From Verrucomicrobiota bacterium (GTDB lineage: Bacteria; Verrucomicrobiota; Verrucomicrobiia; Opitutales; UBA953): 5,914 nucleotides of DNA. The stretch lies in NCBI GenBank assembly GCA_004293385.1, contig RDYO01000026.1, forward strand, positions 1 through 5,914, written 5' to 3'. A model generated the notes under the pieces. It had not been told where the DNA came from and did not search any database. It was given only the letters and a program-made list of their open reading frames with translations. The position numbers and the translations under genes were made by a program. The first letter of the stretch is position 1; each line of letters starts with the position of its first letter. Positions 1-5,914 of the stretch are shown piece after piece.

Positions 1-522
1 CAGACCTTCGGATTGGGCCTCCACGGCGGACACGTCGACCGTATCGCCGACGGCGAGCTGCTTCTTGCGAACCTGCTTCCAGACCTCGCGGGCGGTGAGC
101 AGCGCGTTCAGCGACGGCGGCAGGTCCTTGAACACCGTCGGCTTCTTGGCGCCCTTCTCCTTGAGTTTGATCTGTTCCCATTGCGTGACGACCGCATCAG
201 CTGAACCAAGTTTGGCGCCGTCGCTGAACACGTGGGGATGACGACGCACCATCTTCTCGTTCACTTCCCGGGCCACGTCGTCGAAAGTGAACTGGCCGGC
301 TTCGCTCGCCATCTGGGCGTGCATGGCGACATGAAAAAGCAGGTCACCCAGTTCCTCGCGCAGGTTCTCGACATCATTGCGGTCGATGGCTTGCACGAGT
401 TCGGCGACCTCTTCGACCAGGCAATCGCAGATGGTGCGGTGCGTCTGTTCCCGGTCCCAAGGGCAGCCGTCGGGAGCACGGAGTCGGGCGGTGGTCGCAA
501 GCAGGAGGTCGATGCCGGGCAT
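1..522 (-). CDS. mazG: MazG family nucleoside triphosphate pyrophosphohydrolase (3' end outside window)
   Basis: MazG hydrolyses (d)NTPs to the monophosphate and pyrophosphate in the cytoplasm, clearing damaged or excess nucleotides. I read this gene directly on the reverse strand: 174 codons from an ATG at 522-520 stay open to base 1, so the C-terminal part is missing. The N-terminus (IDLLLATTARLRAPDGCPWD) follows the classic MazG opening, in which GCPWD precedes the Mg-binding helices. The metal-binding EExxE motif is E37-E38-x-x-E41, and the second acidic pair is E57 and D60 in EELGDLLF. RRHPHVF (93-99) and WEQIK follow, as in E. coli MazG. One MazG domain plus linker is visible; whether a second domain follows cannot be seen. 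An in-frame stop at 589-591 and no ATG between it and 522 support the start. There is no Shine-Dalgarno site. The gene diverges from trpC. Identification is firm; the in vivo substrate is not known. Confidence 0.94.
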   Translation of the reverse strand, partial: MPGIDLLLATTARLRAPDGCPWDREQTHRTICDCLVEEVAELVQAIDRNDVENLREELGDLLFHVAMHAQMASEAGQFTFDDVAREVNEKMVRRHPHVFSDGAKLGSADAVVTQWEQIKLKEKGAKKPTVFKDLPPSLNALLTAREVWKQVRKKQLAVGDTVDVSAVEAQSEGL

Positions 523-557
523 AGGCCGATGCAGAAGGCTTGCAGGAAGGGAGTCAA
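523..557 (-). promoter_or_regulatory. Putative mazG promoter, leaderless geometry
   Basis: Reading the minus strand, TTGACT (bases 557-552) matches the -35 consensus TTGACA at 5 of 6 positions. A 17-nt spacer follows, then a weak -10-like CTGCAT (534-529), then 6 nt, then the mazG ATG. Transcription from such a promoter would begin at or next to the start codon, which fits the absence of a Shine-Dalgarno site. The -10 element is poor (2 of 6), so this is inference from spacing and from the same layout upstream of trpC and rimO. Confidence 0.35.
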
Positions 558-562
558 AACGA

Positions 563-597
563 TTGCCAGAAGCCCGGGGAGCGCTTGCTTAAGGCCA
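563..597 (+). promoter_or_regulatory. Putative trpC promoter, leaderless geometry
   Basis: TTGCCA (563-568) matches the -35 consensus TTGACA at 5 of 6 positions and begins exactly 35 nt before the GTG start of trpC. With a 17-nt spacer the -10 slot is TGCTTA (586-591); with 18 nt it is GCTTAA. Both are weak. The AAGG at 591-594 lies only 3 nt from the GTG, too close for a good ribosome binding site. No attenuator leader peptide or tryptophan-codon run is visible in this short region. Confidence 0.3.
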
Positions 598-1389
598 GTG
601 GACAAGCTGACCGAAATCATGGACGCCAAGCGCCGGGAAATCGCCCCGTTCGCCCGTCCCGTCACCGACGCCGAACTGGCGGCCTTCGCCGGCCGGCATT
701 CGTCGCCCGGCTTCCGTCAGTCCCTGGCGGTCCCCGGACGTCTGACAGTGATCGCCGAAGTGAAGCGCGCCTCGCCCAGCGTCGGTCAGATCCGCGAAGG
801 CGTCGACGCCGTCGCCCAAGCTCGGGCGTATTTCGCCGCCGGCGCGGACTGCCTCTCCGTCCTCACCGAGACCAAGTACTTCAAAGGCGAGCTCAAGGAC
901 CTCGTCGACGTGGTCCGCGACCAGGCCAGCTGGCCGCGCCCCCTGCCCTGCATCCGCAAGGATTTCATGGTGCACCCCTATCAGGTGCTCGAAGCCGCCC
1001 AAGCCGGCGCGCGTTGCATCCTGATCATCGTGCGAGGCCTCACCGACGACGAGATTCGTCCGATTCACCGCTCCGCCAAGCTCGCCGGTCTCGACACGCT
1101 CTTCGAAGTACACGACGAAGCCGAGCTCGAGCGCGCCCTGCGCCACGATCCCGACATGGTCGGCGTGAATAACCGTAACCTATCCACCTTCCAGATCGAC
1201 CTCTCTTTCGCGGAGCGGGTCATTCCGCACATGCCTAAGTCCGTCCTGAAGGTCGCCGAGAGCGGCATCAAGACCGCCGAAGACGCCGCCCGCATGCGGG
1301 CCGCCGGCGCCGACGCCCTGCTGGTCGGCGAATCCCTGATGCGCGCCGCCGATCCGGCCGCGCTGATGAAGGCTTTGCAAACCGCATGA
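598..1389 (+). CDS. trpC: Indole-3-glycerol phosphate synthase (TrpC)
   Basis: TrpC converts carboxyphenylamino-deoxyribulose phosphate to indole-3-glycerol phosphate, the fourth step from chorismate in tryptophan synthesis, in the cytoplasm. The 263-residue product has the usual length for a monofunctional enzyme with no fused TrpF. It shows the full (beta/alpha)8 signature: IAEVKRASPS with E54 and K56, RKDF with catalytic K121, E170 in FEVHDE, VGVNNRNL (188-195), VAESGI with E221-S222, and the phosphate-binding LLVGESLM (241-248). The frame is open back to 232, but that stretch is antisense to mazG. I chose GTG at 598 because KLTEIMDAKRREI aligns with the conserved N-terminal helix of the family; the later ATG at 619 would cut that helix. 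No other trp gene is in the window. The stop codon overlaps the rsmA start (ATGA), so the two are probably co-transcribed and translationally coupled. All catalytic residues are present. Confidence 0.96.
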   Translation: MDKLTEIMDAKRREIAPFARPVTDAELAAFAGRHSSPGFRQSLAVPGRLTVIAEVKRASPSVGQIREGVDAVAQARAYFAAGADCLSVLTETKYFKGELKDLVDVVRDQASWPRPLPCIRKDFMVHPYQVLEAAQAGARCILIIVRGLTDDEIRPIHRSAKLAGLDTLFEVHDEAELERALRHDPDMVGVNNRNLSTFQIDLSFAERVIPHMPKSVLKVAESGIKTAEDAARMRAAGADALLVGESLMRAADPAALMKALQTA

Positions 1390-2219
1390 ACGACGGCCCT
1401 CTGTCGGCGAACGAGACCCGGGACCTGCTGGCCCGACTCTCGCACATGCCCAAGAAGTGGCTCGGCCAGAACTTCCTGATCGACGGCAACATCGTCCGCA
1501 AGTCGCTGGAACTCGGCGAGGTGAAGTCCGGCGACAAAGTCGTCGAAGTCGGCCCCGGCCTGGGCACGCTGACCCGCACCCTGCTCTGCGCCGGCGCCGA
1601 CCTTTATGCGGTCGAAGCGGATCGCACGATGCACTTCCACCTGACGGAGTCATTGCTGCCGCGCTTTCCCAAGACCTTCCATCTCAAGGAAGGCGATGCC
1701 GTGGATTACCCGCGGGCGGGACTGACCGACGCGACCGACGGCTCGTTCAAAGTCATCGCCAACCTGCCCTACGCGATCTCGACCCCCTGGATGGACGCGA
1801 TCTGCGCCGGCCCCCATCCGTCGATGATGGTGCTCATGCTGCAGCGCGAGGCCGCCGAGCGACTCACCGCCGATGTCGGGACCGGCCACTGGTCCGCCGT
1901 CACCGCGCAGGTCCATCTGGCCTTCGAGAAGATCAAGGTCCATCCGGTGCCCGCCCAGTCCTTCAATCCGCCGCCCAAGGTCGACTCCTGCCTGCTCGTC
2001 CTCCGCCGCCGCCCCGACGCCCGCCGGCTCAGCCCGCGGGCCCGTGAGGTCGCCCGCATGCTCTTCACCCAACGTCGTAAGCAGGTGGGTTCAGCGGCCA
2101 AAAAGCTCTTTCCCGACGCCCCGGATGTCGCCGCCTGGCTGGCCGACCTTCCTCGCTACGGGCTGACCAGCCTCGCCCGCCCGGAAACAATCCCGGCCGA
2201 AGCCTGGCTGACCCTCTGA
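1386..2219 (+). CDS. rsmA: 16S rRNA (adenine1518-N6/adenine1519-N6)-dimethyltransferase (RsmA/KsgA)
   Basis: RsmA uses S-adenosylmethionine to dimethylate two adjacent adenosines in the loop of 16S rRNA helix 45, a late checkpoint of 30S assembly. Loss of this activity in other bacteria gives kasugamycin resistance. The 277-residue product has KKWLGQNFLID (23-33), the SAM-binding motif I VVEVGPGLGTLT (52-63), acidic E77 in VEAD, GDAVDY (103-108), and the catalytic motif IV NLPYAIST (126-133). The C-terminal part has SFNPPPKVDS (192-201) and FTQRRKQ. The ATG at 1386 overlaps the trpC stop by four bases. It leaves 22 residues before KKWLGQNF, about the same as in known KsgA proteins, so it is preferred to the internal ATG at 1446. 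The tryptophan before LGQNF and QV in place of the common TL after RRK are small departures. The family call is very secure. Confidence 0.96.
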   Translation: MNDGPLSANETRDLLARLSHMPKKWLGQNFLIDGNIVRKSLELGEVKSGDKVVEVGPGLGTLTRTLLCAGADLYAVEADRTMHFHLTESLLPRFPKTFHLKEGDAVDYPRAGLTDATDGSFKVIANLPYAISTPWMDAICAGPHPSMMVLMLQREAAERLTADVGTGHWSAVTAQVHLAFEKIKVHPVPAQSFNPPPKVDSCLLVLRRRPDARRLSPRAREVARMLFTQRRKQVGSAAKKLFPDAPDVAAWLADLPRYGLTSLARPETIPAEAWLTL

Positions 2220-2228
2220 CGCCTGGGG

Positions 2229-2263
2229 TTGCATTTCGTCCCGTCTCCGCTCCTTATCCCGCC
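2229..2263 (+). promoter_or_regulatory. Putative rimO promoter, leaderless geometry
   Basis: The 44-bp gap between rsmA and rimO has no Shine-Dalgarno site. It contains TTGCAT (2229-2234), a 17-nt spacer and CCTTAT (2252-2257), followed by 6 nt and the rimO ATG. Each hexamer matches its consensus at only 3 of 6 positions. The spacing and the distance to the start codon are the same as upstream of mazG and trpC, which is the main reason for listing it. rimO could equally be read through from rsmA. Confidence 0.28.
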
Positions 2264-3643
2264 ATGTCTGTCAAAGTAGGCCTCGTTTCCCTCGGTTGCG
2301 CCAAGAACCTGATCGATTCCGAAATCATGATCGGGCACCTCGCCAAGGCCGGCATGTCCATGACCCCGGACGCCGCCGAAGCGGACGTCGTCATCGTCAA
2401 CACCTGCTCCTTCATCGACGCCTCCAAGCACGAAGCACTCGAGGCCATCTACGAGATGAGCGACGGCAAAGCCACCGCCCGCAAGAAGGGCCAGAAACTC
2501 ATCGTCGCCGGCTGCATGTCCCAGCGCTACCAAGGCGCCCTGCCCGTCGTCGAAGGCGCCAAGGGCCGCGTCGAGCTGCCGAAGGTCGACGCGTTCATCG
2601 GCCTCGACCAGGTCACCAACATCGTCCCGGTCATCCATAAGGTCATGGGCGGCGAGGCCGGCATGACCGAATTCCTGGCCAAGACCACGACCTACATCCC
2701 GGACTTCGACACCCCGCGCTTCCGTCTGACCCCGCGTCACTCCGCGTACATCAAGATCGCCGAAGGCTGCAACCACCCCTGCACCTTCTGCATCATCCCG
2801 CGCATCCGTGGCCGTCACCGTAGCCGCACGGTCGAATCCGTCGTCAAGGAAGCCCGCCAGCTCGTCGCCGAGGGCGTGAAGGAGATCAACCTCATCTCCC
2901 AGGACACGACCTACTTCGGCATGGACCGCTGGACCGACGCCCGTCCGAACCCGCGCAGCAAGGTCGACTCCTCCAAGGGCGAGTCGCTCGCCTCCCTCCT
3001 CCGCGAGCTCGACCAGATCGAAGGGGATTTCTGGGTCCGCCTGCTCTACACGCACCCCGCCCACTGGAGCGACGAGCTCATCGAGACGATCGGCAAGTCG
3101 AAGCATGTCGTCCGTTACGTCGACATCCCGCTCCAGCACGTCTCGGACAAGATGCTCGGGGCCATGCAGCGCGAGACCGATGGCGCCTATATCCGCGACC
3201 TGATCAAGCGCATGCGCGCCGGCATCCCGGACCTCGTCATCCGCACCACCTTCATCGTCGGCTTCCCCGGCGAGACCGAAGAAGATTTCACCGAACTGCT
3301 CGCCTTCCTCGAAGACACGAAGTTCGACCGCGTCGGCGTGTTCAAGTATTCCAAGGAAGAAGGCACCAAGGGCGCCAAGATGGAAGGCCACCTCTCCGAC
3401 GAGGTGAAGGCCGACCGCCACGCCCGCGCCATGCTCCTGCTCCAGCGTCTTTCCAAGCAGCGCGGCGGAGCCTTCGTCGGCCGCAAGCTCCGCGTCCTCG
3501 TCGAAAGCCCGGGCGTCGCCCGCAGCACCGGCGACGCCATGGAGATCGACGGCATCGTCAAGGTCCCGAAGAAGCTGCCCATCGGTCAGTTCGCCGAGGT
3601 CACCGTGACGGGCGCCGAGGAATACGACCTGATCGCGAAGTGA
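2264..3643 (+). CDS. rimO: Ribosomal protein S12 methylthiotransferase (RimO)
   Basis: RimO is a radical-SAM iron-sulfur enzyme that adds a methylthio group to a conserved aspartate of ribosomal protein S12 near the decoding centre. The 459-residue product has all three parts. The N-terminal methylthiotransferase domain supplies the auxiliary cluster ligands C12 (SLGCAKN), C48 (NTCSFI) and C84 (AGCMSQRY). The radical-SAM domain has CxxxCxxC at C169, C173 and C176, followed by IIPRIRGRHRSR. A TRAM domain (about 395-459) contains DAMEIDGIV. SLGCAKNLIDSE and EGCNHPCTFCIIP point to RimO rather than its relative MiaB, which modifies tRNA. An insertion of about 20 residues follows DTTYFGMD (about 222-240). 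The first ATG begins directly with the conserved VKVGLVSLGC strand, so the start is secure despite the lack of a ribosome binding site. With rsmA upstream, it forms a 30S-modification pair. The stop codon abuts that of the convergent helicase gene. Confidence 0.97.
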   Translation: MSVKVGLVSLGCAKNLIDSEIMIGHLAKAGMSMTPDAAEADVVIVNTCSFIDASKHEALEAIYEMSDGKATARKKGQKLIVAGCMSQRYQGALPVVEGAKGRVELPKVDAFIGLDQVTNIVPVIHKVMGGEAGMTEFLAKTTTYIPDFDTPRFRLTPRHSAYIKIAEGCNHPCTFCIIPRIRGRHRSRTVESVVKEARQLVAEGVKEINLISQDTTYFGMDRWTDARPNPRSKVDSSKGESLASLLRELDQIEGDFWVRLLYTHPAHWSDELIETIGKSKHVVRYVDIPLQHVSDKMLGAMQRETDGAYIRDLIKRMRAGIPDLVIRTTFIVGFPGETEEDFTELLAFLEDTKFDRVGVFKYSKEEGTKGAKMEGHLSDEVKADRHARAMLLLQRLSKQRGGAFVGRKLRVLVESPGVARSTGDAMEIDGIVKVPKKLPIGQFAEVTVTGAEEYDLIAK

Positions 3644-5914
3644 TCAGCCTTCGGCGTCGCGTTCCGGCGCCGTCTCCGCGGAAGCCGCGGCGGCCGGGGA
3701 ATCGCTGAGGCGGATGAGCGCGTCGAGCGACGAGAAGTGGCGCGTCCAGTCGGTCATGTCCGGGATGTCGCCGACGACGGTCGAGAACAGTTCGCGCTTC
3801 TCCTGCTTGAGCTCTTCGATGCGCTCCTCGACGGTGCCCGGGGCGATCATGCGATAGATCAGGACCGGATTCTTCTGGCCGATGCGGTGCACGCGGTCGA
3901 CGGCCTGGGCCTCGACGGCCGGATTCCACCACGGGTCCAGCAGGAAGACGTATTCCGCGGTATTGAGCGTGATGCCCGTGCCGCCGGCCTTGAGCGAGGC
4001 GAGGAAGAGCGCGGGGCCTTTCGTCTCCTTGAACTGCTCCACCGGGGCGGAGCGGTCCTTGGTCTCGCCGGTGAGTTCGAAGATCGGCAGGGACGGCAGG
4101 TCTCGGGCGAGCGTCGCCTTGACGCGCTCGATGAGGGAGACGAACTGCGAGAACACCACGGCCTTCGAGCCGTTGGCGGAGATCTCGGCCAGCTTGGAGA
4201 CGAGCAAGGTGATCTTGCCGGAATGGGCCGACGGACAGGTCGAGTTCTCGGGCAGCAGGCCCGGATCGCAGCAGACCTGACGCAGACGCATCAGCAACGT
4301 GAGCACGGACGTGGCGTCCTTCGAAAGCAACGAGGCGAGTTCGCCCGACAGTCCGCTTCCCTGCGTGAGGTGCTGGTAAAGCGAACGCTGTTCGTGCGTG
4401 AGCGGGCAAGGCAGGACGACTTCCATCTTCGGCGGGATATCCGCGGCGACATGACGCTTGAGGCGTCGGAGGATGAACGGCGAGACCTGGCGGCGAACCT
4501 TGCCGAGGGCGATCGAGGCGTCACGGAGCATGAGGCGCTCGAAGGCGGCGCGCTTACCCAGCAGTCCGGGCATCAGGAAGCGGAAGATCGTCCACAGGTC
4601 CGTGGGACGGTTCTCGAGGGGGGTGCCGGTGATGGCGATACGGTGGTCGGCCTGGAGCGCGACGCAGGTCTGCGTGGTCTTCGACTCGGGGTTCTTGATG
4701 GCCTGGGCTTCGTCGAGCACCGCGTAGCCGAAACGGGTCTTCGGGAGCAGTTCGGCATGGCGACGCAGCTGCGTGTAGCTGGAGATCCAGAGACGGGCGC
4801 CGGGGTTCTTGACGAAATCATCCTCGGCCGTGAGGACGGCGGTCCCGGCGCTGAGTTCGGGATGGAAACGCTTGATCTCACCGAGCCACACCGGGATGAC
4901 GCTCGCCGGACAGACGATGAGGGAACGCTCGCCGACGGGCCGGGAAGCCAGCAAAGCGAGCACCTGGACGGTCTTGCCGAGGCCCATCTCGTCGGCCAGC
5001 AACGGATGCGCGCCCAGCTCACAAAGCCGGCCGAGCCAGGCGACGCCTTTCGCCTGGTAAGGCCGCAGGTGCGCCGGCAGGTCATCCGGCGGAGTCGGCT
5101 CATGAAGCAGCTTGTCCTTCCAGGCCTTGAGGTCGTCGTTGAGCTTGAGGGCGCCGACGGCCGCATGGTCGAACAGCGACAGCAGCAAGTAACGCGGGAC
5201 TTCGCCGTCCTTCGCCCGCCAGTCCTCGGAGAAGTCGGCGACGGCGGCGTTGTAGGCGACGACCCCCTTGCCAGGCAGGATGACGGGACGTCCGCCGGCC
5301 TTGAGCAGGAGTTTCTGTTCGTCGGCGAGCAGGCGGTGTCGGCCGGCCTTGAGGCGCCAGTTCAGCCTGAAGGACTTGCCGTCGCCCGCTGATTCGGCTT
5401 CGGCATCGACGGCGACCTGCAGCTGCTCGTTGCGGAAGATGTTCAGGGCGTCTTCGCCGACCAGCTTGAAGCGCTTACGCCAATCGGCGAGATCCTCGCG
5501 GACGAAGCGCTCGATGCGGCCGATGTTGTCGATCGCCCAGGCGCCGGTGGCCTTACCGTAGGTGAAGCCGGCCCGGTGGGCCACCGTATTGAAGCGGAAC
5601 AAGGCCTGCCGTTGCTCGTCGGAAAGTTCGTCGCCCGGCACGGCACCTGGACCGAAGCAGTTCCAGGCATGGCCGCCGCGGCCGGTCCAGGCCGCGGAAA
5701 TCTTCAGACCGTCGGAAGACAGTTCGAAGCTGACCTGCAGCTTCAGGGAGGCGCGGGCGTTGGCGTCCTTGCGTTCGGGCTCCTTCGGCGCCTCGGGCGC
5801 GGCCGCCATGGCGGACTCATCGATCGCCGGGAGCTCATCGGCGAGCAGTTCCTCGACCTCATAAAGCGAAGCCACGGCGAAAGGGGCGCCGTTCTCCTCT
5901 TCGGGCAGCGAGGT
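3644..5914 (-). CDS. SNF2-family DNA helicase/ATPase (N-terminus outside window)
   Basis: This is a superfamily 2 Swi2/Snf2-type ATPase, expected to translocate on double-stranded DNA; its cellular job cannot be read from the sequence. Numbering from a GTG at 5875, motif I is DEMGLGKT (295-302), Ia is LIVCPAS, II is DEAQ (388-391), III is TGTPLEN (416-422), IV is VVFSQF (573-578), V is AGGTGITLN (630-638), and VI is QAVDRVHRIGQ (657-667) with its arginines. DPWWNPAVE and LRQVCCDPGLL are typical of bacterial members, and both RecA-like lobes look intact. The roughly 280 residues before motif I resemble no domain I can name. The GTG is probably internal: the frame stays open through 13 more codons to the window edge and still looks coding (LPEEENGAPF). 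Bacterial relatives often have a SWIM zinc finger further upstream, which cannot be checked here. The C-terminus is a short alanine-rich acidic tail. 756 residues are visible. The gene is convergent with rimO. Confidence 0.95.
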   Translation of the reverse strand, partial: TSLPEEENGAPFAVASLYEVEELLADELPAIDESAMAAAPEAPKEPERKDANARASLKLQVSFELSSDGLKISAAWTGRGGHAWNCFGPGAVPGDELSDEQRQALFRFNTVAHRAGFTYGKATGAWAIDNIGRIERFVREDLADWRKRFKLVGEDALNIFRNEQLQVAVDAEAESAGDGKSFRLNWRLKAGRHRLLADEQKLLLKAGGRPVILPGKGVVAYNAAVADFSEDWRAKDGEVPRYLLLSLFDHAAVGALKLNDDLKAWKDKLLHEPTPPDDLPAHLRPYQAKGVAWLGRLCELGAHPLLADEMGLGKTVQVLALLASRPVGERSLIVCPASVIPVWLGEIKRFHPELSAGTAVLTAEDDFVKNPGARLWISSYTQLRRHAELLPKTRFGYAVLDEAQAIKNPESKTTQTCVALQADHRIAITGTPLENRPTDLWTIFRFLMPGLLGKRAAFERLMLRDASIALGKVRRQVSPFILRRLKRHVAADIPPKMEVVLPCPLTHEQRSLYQHLTQGSGLSGELASLLSKDATSVLTLLMRLRQVCCDPGLLPENSTCPSAHSGKITLLVSKLAEISANGSKAVVFSQFVSLIERVKATLARDLPSLPIFELTGETKDRSAPVEQFKETKGPALFLASLKAGGTGITLNTAEYVFLLDPWWNPAVEAQAVDRVHRIGQKNPVLIYRMIAPGTVEERIEELKQEKRELFSTVVGDIPDMTDWTRHFSSLDALIRLSDSPAAAASAETAPERDAEG

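Noticed and set aside
232..597. Apparent 122-residue N-terminal extension of TrpC
   Set aside because: This stretch is antisense to mazG and encodes nothing related to known TrpC fusions. The conserved TrpC N-terminal helix starts at the GTG at 598.
886..894. TrpC has FKGE where many homologues have FxGS in the substrate loop
   Set aside because: The serine is not invariant. As I recall it, the Thermotoga enzyme has FKGD here, so an acidic residue is compatible with function, and all catalytic residues are intact.
2156..3421. Open reading frame of 421 codons on the minus strand, antisense to rimO
   Set aside because: It is opposite a clearly conserved gene; the product is rich in Asp, Gly, Val and Ala repeats with no domain signature. 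It is a shadow of codon bias.
3676..3690. Inverted repeat CCGCGG-AAG-CCGCGG near the convergent junction, as a possible terminator
   Set aside because: It could form a 6-bp GC hairpin, but no T-tract follows on either strand and it lies inside the alanine-rich C-terminal codons of the helicase. Such repeats arise easily in Ala/Arg-coding GC-rich DNA.
3737..5392. Open reading frame of 551 codons on the plus strand, antisense to the helicase gene
   Set aside because: It lies wholly within a gene with every SNF2 motif, and its translation is a low-complexity mix of Arg, Gly, Glu and Leu with no recognisable motif. Long antisense frames are expected opposite GC-rich coding sequence with strong third-position bias.
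1..5914. Mobile element, CRISPR, toxin-antitoxin or defence island
   Set aside because: No direct repeats, transposase or integrase motifs, tRNA, or shift in base composition were seen. The name MazG recalls the mazEF locus, but no toxin or antitoxin gene is present, and an SNF2 helicase alone is not evidence of a defence system.

Overview
GC-rich bacterial chromosome segment, densely coded, with five protein genes and no sign of mobile DNA, RNA genes, CRISPR or long non-coding stretches. The genes are ordinary housekeeping or core genes. The RimO insertion, the rsmA-like sequence signatures and the lack of Shine-Dalgarno sites suggest a GC-rich, non-proteobacterial Gram-negative, possibly a verrucomicrobial (Opitutales-like) lineage. 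That placement is a tentative inference from remembered family features, not something shown here.

Layout: (1) 1-522, minus strand: the 5' part of mazG (nucleoside triphosphate pyrophosphohydrolase), running off the left edge. (2) 523-597: a 75-bp divergent intergenic region. (3) 598-1389, plus: trpC, which starts with GTG. (4) 1386-2219, plus: rsmA/ksgA, overlapping the trpC stop as ATGA. (5) 2264-3643, plus: rimO, after a 44-bp gap. (6) 3644-5914, minus: an SNF2-family helicase, convergent with rimO. Its stop codon directly abuts the rimO stop, and its reading frame stays open to the right edge, so its N-terminus is outside the window.

Function: rsmA and rimO both modify the small ribosomal subunit (16S rRNA helix 45 and ribosomal protein S12), so trpC-rsmA-rimO is mainly a 30S-maturation cluster with a tryptophan-pathway gene in front. 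mazG cleans the nucleotide pool, and the SNF2 protein is a DNA-dependent ATPase/translocase of unknown specific role.

I found no convincing undescribed system. The most interesting signal is regulatory. All three genes here that could have their own promoter (mazG, trpC, rimO) lack a Shine-Dalgarno site and carry a TTG-headed, -35-like hexamer starting exactly 35 nt before the start codon. This is the geometry expected of leaderless transcripts. In the mazG/trpC gap the two putative promoters tile the intergenic DNA almost exactly (35 + 5 + 35 bp).
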